Origin: Selaginella moellendorffii
Lineage: Eukaryota > Streptophyta > Lycopodiopsida > Selaginellales > Selaginellaceae
DNA length: 64,000 bases
Direction of reading: 5' to 3'
NCBI RefSeq assembly: GCF_000143415.4
Contig: NW_003314281.1
Span: 1,069,584 to 1,133,583, forward strand
Part shown: piece after piece, positions 26,489 through 37,827 of the stretch
How positions within the stretch are numbered: the first letter of the stretch is position 1
Layout of the letters: the number at the start of each line of letters is the position of its first letter
Notes under the pieces: model-generated
Told to the model about the DNA's origin: nothing
The model's database searches: none
What the model saw: the letters and a program-made list of their open reading frames with translations, nothing else
Translations under genes and position numbers: made by a program

Positions 26489-27321
26489 CTATCGAGCTAT
26501 CAAGTCGAGATCATCATCCTCCTCCAGATCATGCTCGTTCATCTGCTTGATCCTCTTGCCGTCTCGAGGGCCGGTTCGTCGCTTTTGCTTCCCGCTGCGA
26601 TCCAAATAGAAGAAAGTTGAGAATAAGGTAAACAAGTTTGCGTGCTCTACTTACGGCCCGTTTGCTGGCGTTCCCGCGATCTTGATCCGACTTTGGCCGC
26701 TTCCATCTAGTCTTCCCTCGGTGTCTCGTCCTAGAGCATTCTCTTCGGCCTTGGAAGAGACAACAAAAAGAAGAATGGCCGGGTATGGAGAAAAAGTTGG
26801 CATTACTAGACACATAATTCTCTGGTTTTGGTGGTTTTTTTTTTCTTTCAACTTACAGCAGGGGAAGTGACCGAAGACAAAGAAAACAAACGATCCTCGG
26901 TGGAGAACTTGCGTGGTCTCTTCATGCTGAGACAGAAAGAGAAAGAGATTCAAAGGTTACGTTAATCTTTGATTCGAGCAATGCTTTTTTTTTTTTTTTT
27001 TTTTTTTTTTGGTTGCTTTGCTCGAGAGCAAACTTACTTTCCAGCTCCCTTGGCGGAGGAGAGAAATCCCTCGAATCCCTTGAGAACGTTGCCGCACTGG
27101 CTCGAGTCGTGCAGATAAGTGGTCTCGAGATCATACACCTGTAAATGATTCCGGAATATCCAGAGATGCCAAAGATATATTCCCTTTACACAAACCTGCT
27201 TCTCAACGTTTCGGAGCTCCTCGAGGAGCTTCTCCCGTTTGGAGACGCACAGGGCGAGATTGGCCTGTGGATTCAACTGCGCGGCCGCGCGCTGCTGCTG
27301 GCTCGCCGCCATATCTACCAT
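26489..27321 (-). CDS. EAF6: Chromatin modification-related protein EAF6/MEAF6
   Basis: A small subunit of NuA4-type histone acetyltransferase complexes. The spliced protein begins MVDMAASQQQRAAAQ, followed by the coiled-coil EAF6 core (SKREKLLEELRNVEKQVYDL). Then come ETTYLHDSSQCGNVLKGFEG, RPRKFSTEDRLFSLSSVTSP and GPRDGKRIKQMNEHDLEEDD, matching plant homologues throughout. The acidic Asp/Glu tail is at the C-terminus, stop TAG 26489-26491. Introns are 50-120 bp; one contains a 26-nt homopolymer. The start is ATG 27319-27321. Confidence 0.9.
26985..27010. repeat. Poly-T tract (26 nt)
   Basis: Uninterrupted T run on the plus strand within an EAF6 intron (poly-A on the gene strand, so not its polypyrimidine tract). 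Confidence 0.95.
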
Positions 27322-27342
27322 TTTGGCCCGGGGGAAACAAAA

Positions 27343-27356
27343 CCCTAGCGCTAGGG
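27343..27356. repeat. Perfect 14-bp palindrome CCCTAGCGCTAGGG
   Basis: Lies 22 bp upstream of the EAF6 ATG, probably in the 5' UTR or core promoter. It includes an AAACCCTA telo-box-like half, a motif common in promoters of housekeeping plant genes. Confidence 0.7.
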
Positions 27357-27368
27357 CTATGGGCAGAT

Positions 27369-27389
27369 ATTCCGTCAGCTTGACGGAAT
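27369..27389. repeat. ATTCCGTCA inverted repeat, copy 1
   Basis: ATTCCGTCA and its reverse complement separated by GCT; the arms extend to 13 bp with one mismatch. Related copies occur at 28878-28895 (degraded right arm) and 31255-31275. Each sits at an edge of the EAF6/duplication region. Confidence 0.75.
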
Positions 27390-28003
27390 GTCTTTCCCGA
27401 CATCTACTCCATACATTTTAAATATATATATTAGTTTTAATATTATATGTATTAAATTGGGGAATCCAAAAACGAGGATTTGAAGAAACATCAGGTGGAG
27501 CAACAATATATTCGTTGCCAGCACAAAGTTAAGTGCTTCCATGACAGAAAAAAGAAAGATTCTTATTCATAAGAACAAGCAAAGGTGGAAGAACGAAGAA
27601 GATAGACCGATTATTTTTTTAATTCTGGAGGGCTGAATGTTGTGGCAAACCTCAGGCCCTATTTGCTGCCGCACTTCCACTGAGTAAGCAGACCCCTTAG
27701 ACAAAGCACGATTGGGAAAATAAATCAACTGGGTGGATGGGAGTTGTATTGTTGGTATGGTCTCACTTGTATGAAGAATGATCTTTAAATATACCATCCA
27801 CCAAAAATGAAGAAAAATAAAATAAAATAAAATTGAGCTTCACACTTGTGCAACTTATGACCTCAAAATTCTTCTGTCTCTGTCTAAGGGCATTACAAAA
27901 CTTCTAAAATTTACAACAAAACACAGAAAACAAAGCAGCATATAAACTTGATCAAGATGCCATCAGACTAGGACATCAACTCCAACAACACATACCACCT
28001 TGC

Positions 28004-28330
28004 CTAAGGTGGCTGTATGGACTCCATCTCTACCATCACCTTGTAGTTAAGATGCAACTCCAAGCACGTCTTGAGATCATAGTGGAATCTGAAAGTGCTG
28101 TCCACCCAAACATGCACAGTGCGGCTCAAATCTGCTGTCCATGTTATGAGATAGCTTTTTGAAGCCCTGCGAAAGTACACAAGCAAAGTTATAGAAAACA
28201 AAACGAGAGCAATCTAACTTACTAGTAGAGAAAAACGCATGGTCTGCATGGTGTCAAAGCCGAGACAAAACTTGTGGCCGACTTCCAGCTCAGGAACTCC
28301 AAAACTCTCCAAATAGAGCTTCACGATCAG
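28004..28330 (-). other. Possible exons of an unrecognised gene
   Basis: Minus-strand frames YLITWTADLSRTVHVWVD and LYLESFGVPELEVGHKFCLG are separated by a plausible short intron and look protein-like. Only fragments of the same text survive in unit B (about 30580-30730). I do not recognise the family, and flanking exons cannot be fixed. Confidence 0.25.
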
Positions 28331-28394
28331 CTTCCAAATGGTGTATATTACTTCCAGGAATTAGACTTCAACATTGTATAATCACAAGTGTTTT

Positions 28395-28664
28395 TCAAAA
28401 TTGAGGGACACAATAACCAAACGCTCCTACTCCTTGGAGTATGGAAACATACCCTTCACAACATTTCTCTGGGTCACCAAAACCCTTACACAAAGGCTCG
28501 AAACAATCCTGAAGTAGTTTGCGATGCCCAGTCAAGTGATCTAAAATGCAGAAAATTAGATTCAGTATTAAAATCGCCGCAGAAGAACTTATTTGTGTTA
28601 TAAACACAAATGAGATGAAAACAATCATGAACAAAACTAGACTCAGCTTCTGAAAATTGCCCAT
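28395..28664 (-). CDS. Candidate small secreted Cys-rich protein (89 aa)
   Basis: Begins MGNFQKLSLVLFMIVFISFV, a typical signal peptide (Lys, long hydrophobic core, then SSSAA). It continues into a Cys-containing tail (DCFEPLCKGFGDPEKCCEGY, ending FGYCVPQF). A TTTTAG acceptor-like site in the middle may mark an intron removing some hydrophobic residues. The copy in unit B (30785-31012) shares the start but is frameshifted, so the gene may be under weak or no constraint. The function is unknown; a secreted peptide role is inference. Confidence 0.35.
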   Translation of the reverse strand: MGNFQKLSLVLFMIVFISFVFITQISSSAAILILNLIFCILDHLTGHRKLLQDCFEPLCKGFGDPEKCCEGYVSILQGVGAFGYCVPQF

Positions 28665-29098
28665 TCCCCACTAGAGCCAAAGCAAAAGTTATGTCAGACT
28701 CGGTACAAAGTCAGCTTGACAGTGGATACGACCCGTCACACAGTGCATATGGTTGCTTAAGAATTTAAAGCCTTGAGTCACTTAAAGCTACCTTGAAAAC
28801 TGATTATAATTCACAGGTGTTTCTATGGAACATGATACAATCCACTCAAGACGTCTTTCACTTTTACTGTGAGCAGACATTCCGTCAACATGGGGAAATG
28901 AGCTCTTTGCCCTCCGTCGGTCGGTGGTTTCGGGGAGTGGATTTAAAAAGAACTGTGTAGAGATGTCCGTTCCCCCGCGTGTGTGAGGAATGGAGGTTTG
29001 TCCGCTGCTTGCGCTTCGAATCAGGCTTGTGATCCAGAAGCTCAAACGCGCCGCGCTCAGGCTTAAAGGTAGATCGTCCATTGTTCTTTGGATCCCAG

Positions 29099-29549
29099 AG
29101 ATTTAGCTTCTTATCAGGAAAGAAGAAGAGGAAGAGCTCCACAGAGCAGAGAATCCAGCCGGCTAGAAGACCACCCGAGGAAATCAAGAGAGACTATGGA
29201 TTCCAGGTCCGCAAATCATCTGGCAATAGAGATGCTAGCTTTGTTTTGGTTCTTACTTGAGTGCATCTCTCTTATTGACAGGATTCTCCAGCAGCAAAGG
29301 CCAGGGCTGCTCTAGCAGAGCGCCACGAGAAGCTCGAGGTAAATTGGATCTTAGATCTTACACTCTTTTTTAGACTAGGAAGAGAGATTCCAGTCCAGAT
29401 TCCCACTATCTCACTTTTAAACAACGGTCCAGAGGGTAGAGGACAAGGCCCAAACACTACAGAGCAGTGCGGAGAACTTCGCCGGGCTGGCGAGAGAGGT
29501 GGTGAGAGAGGCGGAGAAGACGAAATGGTGGCAAGTTTGGAGATATTGA
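29099..29549 (+). pseudogene. R-SNARE (tomosyn C-terminus-like) fragment, unit A
   Basis: Three exons (29099-29206, 29282-29338, 29433-29549) encode a Lys-rich linker (LSGKKKRKSST, EEIKRDYGF) and an R-SNARE helix (ALAERHEKLERVEDKAQTLQ, SSAENFAGLAREVV). The end is KTKWWQVWRY. This resembles the C-terminal end of tomosyn/Lgl proteins and the neighbouring tomosyn gene, but no WD40 part lies upstream. It differs from unit B in the last residues because of a frame change. It is either a truncated paralog or a gene with an unseen 5' part. Confidence 0.55.
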
Positions 29550-29662
29550 TCGTTCGTTGCTTAAACAAACAAAAAGACTATGCTCGATCGATTTTGATGA
29601 TCGCGTAGTTCTTTCTGGAACCCAACGTGAACGCGCGCTTGTAAATCTCGTTGATCGATTCG

Positions 29663-29857
29663 CCCGGAAACCGGGTCCGGGGTGAAGAAGGAAGAATGGG
29701 GCCTCTTCGGGGGGCCAAACCGCCCACTGTCTGCTGCCCCATCCTCGGCGCGGGCAGACGCCTCCCAGCCAGAGAGGGGAGGGAGGAGGGCGAACGGCTT
29801 CTTCGGCCGCCCCACGCAAAAACCAGCGGAGAGTGGAAGAATGTTTGCTGTGGCCCG
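29663..29857. other. ~195-bp GC-rich insertion in unit A
   Basis: Unit B reads ATTCGAAAGTGACAAGATCGG (32090s). In unit A, ATTCG is followed by about 195 bp of very GC-rich DNA (CCCGGAAACCGGG, GGGGGGCC, GGCGCGGGC) before CAAGATCGG resumes. Its composition is unlike anything else in the window. The source is unknown; GC-rich organellar DNA is one possibility. Confidence 0.6.
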
Positions 29858-29869
29858 CCAAGATCGGCT

Positions 29870-29999
29870 TTAGATTTCCCACCATTTCAGCCGGACAACG
29901 TTAGGCTCTTTGGATTGCAGAAAGATGATGCTCACCTGCAAGCGCTCCTGCCGTTCCATCAATCGATCTCTAGCGTGTGCCGCGGCGCTGCTTGCCTCC
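29870..29999 (-). pseudogene. Tomosyn 3'-end fragment, unit A
   Basis: Contains the penultimate R-SNARE exon ([11 protein letters not shown], about 29936-29999) and only the last few codons of the final exon (KWWEI then stop). About 110 bp present at 32120-32229 are deleted between them, removing most of the SNARE helix. It has no upstream exons, so it is a broken duplicate tail. Confidence 0.75.
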
Positions 30000-30784
30000 T
30001 AAACCCCATTCATGCAAATTCGAGTGAGTGAATGAGCTGAAAGTTAGTTATCGCTGCTCGGATCTTCCCGACAGAACGCCAGTTTAATTATTTATTGTTC
30101 ACAGACTAAATGTTGTTTAGTTTGTGTGTGTGTACGTATATATATTTTAAATTTGAGGAATCCGGATTTGAAGGAACGTCCAGTGGAGCTCAATCATCAC
30201 ATATCCATAAATTCTGGAGGGCTGAATGTTATGGCGAACCTCAGGCCTATTTGCTGCGCACTTCCACTGAGTAAGCAGACCCCTTAGACAAAGCACGATT
30301 GGGAAAACAACCAATTGGGTGGATGAGAGTTGTAATGTTGTCATGGTATGAAGTAAAATCTTTAAATATATCATCCATCAAAAGTGAAAAAAAGAAAATA
30401 AATATTGAGCTTACCTGCCTCAAAACTTATTTATATTTGCTCTGCAGATTTACAACAAAACACAGAAAACAAAGAAGCATATAAGCTTGAACGAGATGCC
30501 ATCAGACTAGGACAGGATCAACTCGAACAACACATACCACCTCGCGTAAGGTGGCTGTATGCTCGTAGTTAAGATGCAACTCCAAGCACGTCTTGAATCA
30601 CGGTGGAACAGCCCTGCGAAAGTAAGCAAAGGTATAAAAAGAAAAACGAGAGCAATCTAACTTACTAGTAGAGAAAAACGCATGGTGCCGAGACAAAACT
30701 TGTGGCCGACTTCCAGCTCAGGAAGTCCAAAACTCTCCAACTAGAGCTTCATTATCATGGGCTTGTGCTTCAAAAGACTGCATA

Positions 30785-31012
30785 TTACTTCCAGGAACTA
30801 GACTGCAACATTGTATAATCACACGTGTCACCAAAACCCCCACGCAAAGGCTTGAAACAATCCTGACGTAGTTTGCGAAGGAGTATCTGAAATGCAGAAG
30901 ATTCAACATTAAAATCTGGGCTTATGAACATGGCCGCAGAAGAGCTTATTTGTGTCATAACACAAATGAGATGAAAACAATTATGAAGACTCAGCTTCTG
31001 AAAATTGCCCAT
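30785..31012 (-). pseudogene. Decayed copy of the small secreted protein
   Basis: Starts with the same MGNFQKLSL as 28395-28664 but loses the hydrophobic core and Cys spacing through deletions and frameshifts. Confidence 0.5.
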
Positions 31013-31496
31013 TTCCCTCTAGAGCCAGAGCAAAAGTTATGTCCTCGTCTTACACATTTATATATACATATATACAAAGTCAGCTCTACAGTGGATACGA
31101 CCACGTCACACTGTGCATATGGTTGCTTAAAAATTTAAAGCCTCGAGTCACATTCAATCATACACGCAATTGGTTAAAGTTACCTGGAAAACTGATTATA
31201 ATTCGCCAGGTGTTTCTATGGAACATGATACAATCCACTCTCTTGTGAGCAGATATTCCGTCAATATAACGGAATGTGCTCCCTGCCCTCCGTCAGTCAG
31301 TGGTTTCGCGGAGTGAATATTCGGTGTGGATTTAAAAAAGAACTGTGTAGAGATGTCCGTCGCCTGTCTCCCCCGCGTGTGTGAGGAATGGAGGTTTTTC
31401 CACTGCTTGCGCTTCGAATCAGGCTTGTGATCCAGAAGCTCAAACGCGCCGCGCTCAGGCTTAAAGGTAGATCGTCCATTGCTCTTTGGATCCCAG

Positions 31497-31927
31497 AGAT
31501 TTAGCTTCTTATCAGGAAAGAAGAAGAGGAAGAGATCCACAGAGCAGAGAATCCAGCCGGCTAGAAGAACACCCAAGGAAATCAAGAGAGAATATGGATT
31601 TGAGGTCCGCAAATCAACTGGCAATAGAGATGCTAGCTTTGTTTTGGATCTTACTTGAGGGCCTCTCTCTTATTGACAGGATTCTCCAGCAGCGAAGGCC
31701 AGAGCTGCTCTAGCAGAGCGCCAGGAGAAGCTCAAGGTAAAGTGGATCTACTCTTTTTTAGAGTAGGAAGAGAGATTCCAGCCCAGATTCCCACTATCTC
31801 ACTTTAAACAACGCTCCAGAGGGTAGAGGACAAGGCCCAAGCACTACACAGCAATTCGGAGAACTTCGCCGCGACGGCGAGAGAGCTGGAGAAGATGATG
31901 GCCTCTCGCAAATGGTGGCAAGTTTAG
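31497..31927 (+). pseudogene. R-SNARE (tomosyn C-terminus-like) fragment, unit B
   Basis: Same three-exon layout as 29099-29549. The SNARE helix is intact (ALAERQEKLK, RVEDKAQALHSNSENFAATA) with the zero-layer Arg (AERQEKL) and a canonical end SRKWWQV before TAG 31925-31927. It lies tail to tail with the tomosyn gene (stop codons 187 bp apart), so two R-SNARE ends face each other. No start codon or N-terminal part is visible. It is called a fragment, but expression as a short R-SNARE cannot be excluded. Confidence 0.5.
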
Positions 31928-32113
31928 AAAGATTGATCGTTCGTTCGTTAGCTCTTCGTCAAACAAACAAAAGAACTAGGCTCGATCGATTTTGATGATC
32001 GAGTAGTTCGCGTAGTTCTTTCTAGAATCCACCTCGCTAAAGCAATGAGAGGGAGGGACGTGGACGCGCGCTTGTAAATCTCGTTGATCGATTCGAAAGT
32101 GACAAGATCGGCT

Positions 32114-35100
32114 TTAGATTTCCCACCATTTTCTAGACTCCATTTTCTTCGCGAGCTCTTCAGCCATTGATGCAAAGTTCTCTGCGCTGTCTTGCATTTC
32201 TTCCGTCCTCCGGTTTATGTTCTGTTACCAGCCGGACAACGTTAGGCTCTTTGGATTGCAGAAAGAACATGCTCACCTGCAAGCGCTCCTGCCGTTCCAT
32301 CAATCGATCTCTGGTGTGTGCCGCGGCGCTGCTTGCTTCCTAAACCCCATTCATGCAAAATCGAGTGAGTGAATGAGCTGAAAGAAACTTCTCTGGTAGT
32401 TAGTTACCGCAGATCTTTTGTGACCATAGGCTGCCTTGATCTCTTCGGCTGTTCGCATTGTCGGCGTTTTGCTTGATTGTTTAGTCTCCGTTGAGCCACC
32501 TTCAAAAAGCATATTTCTCTCCTCGTCCTCGTCCCCTTTGATAGAAGCTTTCTTCTTGCCTGCTAAAAGCAAACGATTGTAAGATTGATTCTTGTACTAG
32601 AAAGAAGTACCTTTGTTGAAGCTACTTCTCAACTTTCTCATCACACCGCCCTTTTTTACCGAGCCTTCCGAAGGCGATGGCGATGGCGATTTCAAGTCGT
32701 CGTCACCGAGATCGATGTCATCTGCAGAGCCATAGTGTGAGAGAGAAAGAGAGAATTGGAACCTTGACCTTACCAATATCTAACTCAGTTTCTTTATCAG
32801 GACTGTCGGTCTGCCGCTCAGTATGTTGCTCGGCATTTCGATCACTATGGCGTTCGTTGGAAGAAGACTCTGAACTCGCAGCCGCCTTCAGCCTTTTCAC
32901 TATACTAGTTCCATGGGAGGCGACCGGTGACACTTGCTTCGAGAAAAGCTTGGGGAGCTCAAGGGCCGTACGCTCCCCGCCCACAGCATTGCCTAGAGAA
33001 TGCTTTAATTCTTTCATAACTCCGCCAAAAAGATCCTGGATCTGACTTTGCTGTAGAACGAAAGACATTTACATTTACATCAGTCAGTAAGCCAAGAGAA
33101 AAAACAAGCTCTCACCTTCTTCTTGGCTGCTTGAACACTCGCTTTGATGGCTGCTTCTGTTGCTGTGGCAACATCTTTATCGTATAGTAGCGGGTAAGAG
33201 CCCGGTAACCTGTTCCAAATGTTTTAGCTATTAAAGAAACTTTCCACTAACACACCTCATGTCGTTTTCATCTGCAACGACTGACATAAACAAAACCTCC
33301 TGATCTGCATCAACCTGTCAAAAGACCATTCAGTATGGAGATGATGGAAAATGATAGTCGACATACTGCAGTTACACGTCCATTGGATGCTACAGCAAAA
33401 GTTCTGAAGAAGCTTGGACTGCTGCCAAATTCCCAACGTAAAGACTCACTTAGCGAGGTTAATTTGATAACCTCCAACGCTGGTAACGACCTGCTGGCAC
33501 AAAGAACATTAAAACAATGCATTACAACCCTGGCAACGTTACCGGATTTCAATATCACCGGTATCATATAAAAGAAGAAGACCGGAGCCGTGTATTCCGC
33601 TATCAAATACCGATGCCGCGCAGCAAGGCTTTTCAAGTCTTTCTTTTCTAATTGTTGTTCGCATTCCCTGAAACAAAGCATTTGGAACAAAACCTTTGAA
33701 TTCTTTAGAATAACGAACCTGAAGAACAGATGAAATAGAATACACGCGCAATGAATCTTCAGAGCATAATAGTACGAGGTTGTCAGATCCTGTCCAGTCG
33801 TCGTCCTGTTTCACATCCTCCTCTATTTCTTCGTTCCCTTCGGCAGGTTCAATATGGCTACCTGAGCTGTCAGTCTCAATAACAGCCATTACAACGGACC
33901 GTTTAGAGGCTTTCCTTGAAGGAGCTCGAGATACTGATTTTACTGACGATCCTGATGGATCTGATTAAGAGGACATACAATTCAGCATCCAGCTAGCTTT
34001 TGGAAAAAAGGGAGAAAGGCGTACCGAGAACATGTAGAGAAATCGCAACGGAAGGATTATTAGGACGACCAGAGCCAATAGTCTTCCCGCTGCTGCCATC
34101 AATTGCAGCAATACACGCATCCTTCAGTAACACAAGCACAATAGTGTCTTGTTTGAACGATTTTGGGTCGCGTGCTAGAAGACTTATAAAACAAGACGAG
34201 ACAATTCCTGAGGGACTCCCACATTTCCCATGGAAACGAACCACGCAAGCTTCGATATCGAACAAGGTAACCTGTTTCAAAAACCCGATCAGTCGTAAAA
34301 ACAATAAATGCTTGTGCATACCAATCCATTGTCATCGCCAATTGCAATACAACGACAGTCGGTTCTGATAGTTAAGCTTCTGATTGGTGCTGTGTGGAGG
34401 TTTAGAATAGCAAAACACTGAAACCCAGCAGAATACTCTATTTCTCTTTCTGCAGGCGGAAGGTGATTCTGTAAGCTTTGTGACGCAAAAACAAATTTTA
34501 CTTGTCGATGGCTCGTTCTTGCTGATAAAATGGCACGTCCCTTCCCCCGATTCGCCTTGCATTGTATATACAAAAACCTGCGCGTGGTGAAATTCATATC
34601 CATTGGGTAATTCTCCAAAAAGAAACTTACAAGACCAGCCTCGTCACCAGCTGCTAGCAGCCCAACCGTTGGACAGAAGTCAATAGCACATGTGGAGGCT
34701 AATTCCGATCCTACCAGCTCCTGTACAATGGTTTTCAGCGTTTGGAGTTACACAAATCATTCGCTTACTCTATTATTCACCGACGCCAAAAAATAGAGAC
34801 ATGGTGTTGAAGCGTCCCAAACGTTGATCAGACCATTTTCATGACCAGTTATGTAGAGACAGGGTGGCGACCTTCTGTCAACGGTAGTAGAGCTGAAGTT
34901 TCCGCCACTGACAGGCCATCTCATTCCTGATGGAAACGCAGGAGGCACGTTACCCTTCAATAAGCGTGGAATCTGATCCATAAAAAGATTAGGCATACAT
35001 CATAAAGCAAGAAGAACGAGCCTACCTTCAGTATAATACTTGCAACTATACTTTGATCTGGAATGGCCAACAGTCTCGCACACGTGACTGTAGAAAACGT

Positions 35101-36826
35101 CAAAGGAAGCTGGAAGGGAACAGGTTGAGCAGGAGGCTTCTCAGCTTTTATAGAGTCGTAGATGTTGGCTTCCTCATACACATCCAAAGAACCAGGTGAT
35201 GAAAGCACCAACATCGCTCCGTTCCCGATACTCGGGCCACTAGGCAATATAATCACGTCCGCAAAAGGTCCACGAAGTGGGAGTTGCATTTGACAAGCAG
35301 GATCTGTTACAGGTAAGACCTGCAAGAAAGGAAGATAAGAAAGATGCAGGCACAAAATGTAAAGACAAACCGTCACAACTTCCGCCATTCCCATTTCCTG
35401 TCCTCCAAACACGTAAAGGTAACCACTAGGCCCCTTGTCACTCTTGACAGAAGTAGACCACCTCATCACCACGACCGGCATTCGAAATTCCTCCGAAGAT
35501 AAAATGATCTTGAGAACTGGTGAGCTCGAAACGTCTGGTTTTTCTGCTTTTCCCTTGGGATTGACAGGGATGTTCCACAACCAGATATCACCATCTGTGT
35601 AGCCGCAAGCGAGTAGCGTGCCAGACGGGCATGCCCAGCACGCACAGCACGGTTCCTTCTCTTCCTCGTCACTACCTGAAGATTTCCCGCCAGAAAGTTT
35701 TCTCTGCTGATCTTCGGTTCCTCCGCGGATGGCAAGGACTTGAGCTTCATGAAGTCCCCACAATACAATAACACCGTTCCCATAGACAATAACAACCCTG
35801 GAAAAAGAAAAATCAGGACGATATCAGTCCCAGAAACAACCAGAAACTATTAGTTTTTTCTTTTTCATTTCTCTTGCCTGCTATGAACAGCATCGGGTTG
35901 AGGAAGAATGCTCACCACCGACGGTGCACTTGAGTCGTCCGTATCTATCAATCCACCTGCAATCGAATAGATAATAAAGAACTGCTAAAACATTTTCGCT
36001 AGAAACGTACTTAATGTCAAATGGGCAGGAACTGTGTATTGCATCTCGACAAAACAACGATCCTCGTTGTTGAAATGGAGTACAGAAACCTGCCCGGTTT
36101 CATCTCCAACGTACCTGAAAGAACATATAAACAACACCAAGTTAATACAACATGAGATACCAGACAAAAAACTCATACATAAATGCTGTTGCTTGAATAA
36201 CTGCGAACGCAGTGATGTCAGCTTCCCACGTTTTAGACGAGACAAGCTCCTTTGTACTCAAGTCCCAAACCTGTCCAAATACCAACGAACATACTCTCAA
36301 GAACAGCAAGAAAGGTAACGAAGAAAATCCAAAGCTACCTCGATTTCGTTGCGAGTTGTGACATGGATCAATCGTCCTTCATTGTTAACGAACTGTGAAA
36401 AGGGACTCATTTCATGGCTAAACAACAACACACCCAAATAAACTACCTCGAGATATTTACAAGGCGCATTCGCGGGCGATTTGAAAAGAACTTCAACTCC
36501 TTCACGGCCAAAGATTTTGATCCTTCCATCCCTGTGCCAAAATAAAATCCGAGAAGACTAACGAAAGAGATCGCTTGCATGCTGACAAACCTTGAGGCAA
36601 TTGCCAATAAACGCTGGCCGGGCTCATACGCGAGGACAGAGGCCGAGGCAGGAATCCCGTGATGAACAGTTAGTCTCAGATCCACATGCGTGGGCTTGAG
36701 ACTATTCACTGATTTCGGGGATGATGCCTGTAATGCAGATTCCAATCAAACATTGCCTCGATCCGGGAGGCTGGAGCTTACCTCGCCACTGCCACTGGAT
36801 TTCTGCTGGATCACGCGCTTAAACAT
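32114..36826 (-). CDS. Tomosyn/Lgl-like WD40 protein with C-terminal R-SNARE
   Basis: About 20 exons with 45-70 bp introns. The start [15 protein letters not shown] (ATG 36824-36826) leads into [32 protein letters not shown] and [13 protein letters not shown]40 blades follow ([44 protein letters not shown]). The tail has an acidic/Lys linker ([15 protein letters not shown]) and an R-SNARE motif [45 protein letters not shown] with the zero-layer Arg. The closest known plants genes are Arabidopsis TYN11/TYN12 (At4g35560 type). Tomosyns bind Qa/Qbc SNAREs and hold back or tune exocytosis (family knowledge). The stop is TAA 32114-32116. The 3' end is duplicated in unit A. Confidence 0.88.
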
Positions 36827-37082
36827 CGCTGCTACGAATCAGGCATCACCTGAGCCGATCCATCTTGATTTCACGGGCAATGCGGCCCTGCTGCCACAAA
36901 ACCCTAGCCCCGGATCGGCGAGCGATCCAACACGCAATATTACCACGCAGATCGATGCGCGCAGCGACGAGATCCAGCGCGATCAACAGGAGGAGGCGCC
37001 AGAGCGGATTTGGGGCGAAGAGAGCGCCACAATGAACGAGGAAATGAAGAGAAATGTCGACGGCGTCCATTGGTGAGGCCAA

Positions 37083-37670
37083 GGCTAAAAGACCTAAGAC
37101 TTACGAAATTTGGGCCATATGGTCCATTCAACTATTGTACGAATATTCGCATCGTGCTTAGTTATTCTCTCTAAAGCAAAGCCAATCGAAGCCGTCCACC
37201 CGGAGCCAATCGCGTCCGTCTCATTTTCATGAAGCATATTCTTTAATCACGTTCTTCAACGCCTCTGACAAAGAAAAGAATTCTGACCATCACCTAGGTA
37301 CGTGCATGCATGAGTGCAAAAATGAGACAACATAGTGCTTAGACTCCATTCTTTTGGCAACGGGCAAATCACTGTCCGCCACCTTTTTATAACACGCAAA
37401 AATAAAACTATAAGACCAGTTTGGAGTTACTACACACATACCAACACGGTTTTTGTCGACTCCCACAGGTGGACGCGGTGAGTTGTGCCAGCCAAGGTTT
37501 TTTCTCACGAAAGTCTCACATCAACGCTGCCCAGCCAATCTTGGGCCGCCACCTTTGGAACGCCCAAGTCTTTCTTTAAAAGTCCTCACTACTAGATTAA
37601 AGACGGGTTAAGGTGGAGCTGGATCCAACTCAGCTTCGGTGCTGTGTTAACGCGCTTACTCCGCGGCGAT
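37083..37670. other. Intergenic region upstream of XTH
   Basis: About 590 bp between the divergent tomosyn and XTH genes. Apart from the XTH TATA box downstream, no coding or structural signal was seen. Confidence 0.5.
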
Positions 37671-37680
37671 GCGAGAAACA

Positions 37681-37688
37681 GTATAAAT
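37681..37688 (+). promoter_or_regulatory. TATA box of the XTH gene
   Basis: AGTATAAATGCCC about 145 bp upstream of the ATG, with a short CT-rich 5' UTR start (CACCCTCACTCTC) 20-30 bp downstream. Confidence 0.65.
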
Positions 37689-37827
37689 GCCCGGCACCAC
37701 CCTCACTCTCAACCATTCAAGCGATCTTCAGGGTCTCTAGGTGAAAGTGAAGTTTTCATTCGAGCGATCAATCTCTTATAGAGTGTTTCTCTGTCGCGAT
37801 CTTGATTTTGCTTTCGTTTCTAGCAAA

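Larger units (their letters stand above)
27455..30060. repeat. Segmental tandem duplication, unit A
   Basis: Matches 30160-32410 in the same orientation in long blocks: 27630-27800 with 30215-30380, 28380-28690 with 30770-31030, 28860-29560 with 31245-31940, and 29880-30040 with 32230-32410. Unit A keeps some open frames that unit B has lost. It also has a GC-rich insertion and a deletion in the tomosyn tail. Confidence 0.85.
30160..32410. repeat. Segmental tandem duplication, unit B
   Basis: Partner of 27455-30060. Its right end is the functional 3' end of the tomosyn gene, which shows that the duplicated block originated at that gene and extended into its downstream flank. Many small deletions relative to unit A, for example at 30590-30620 and 30820-30900. 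Confidence 0.85.

Noticed and set aside
26416-26550. CASP-like gene extended by splicing into sequence antisense to the EAF6 acidic tail
   Set aside because: The frame stops naturally at TAA 26416-26418 right after TM4, where CASPL proteins usually end. The extension would read the reverse complement of a conserved EAF6 exon.
31196-31624. 142-codon minus-strand frame (LNLWDPKSNGRSTFKPERG...) shared by both duplication units
   Set aside because: It is antisense to the better supported R-SNARE exons and their flank. Differences between units do not look constrained.
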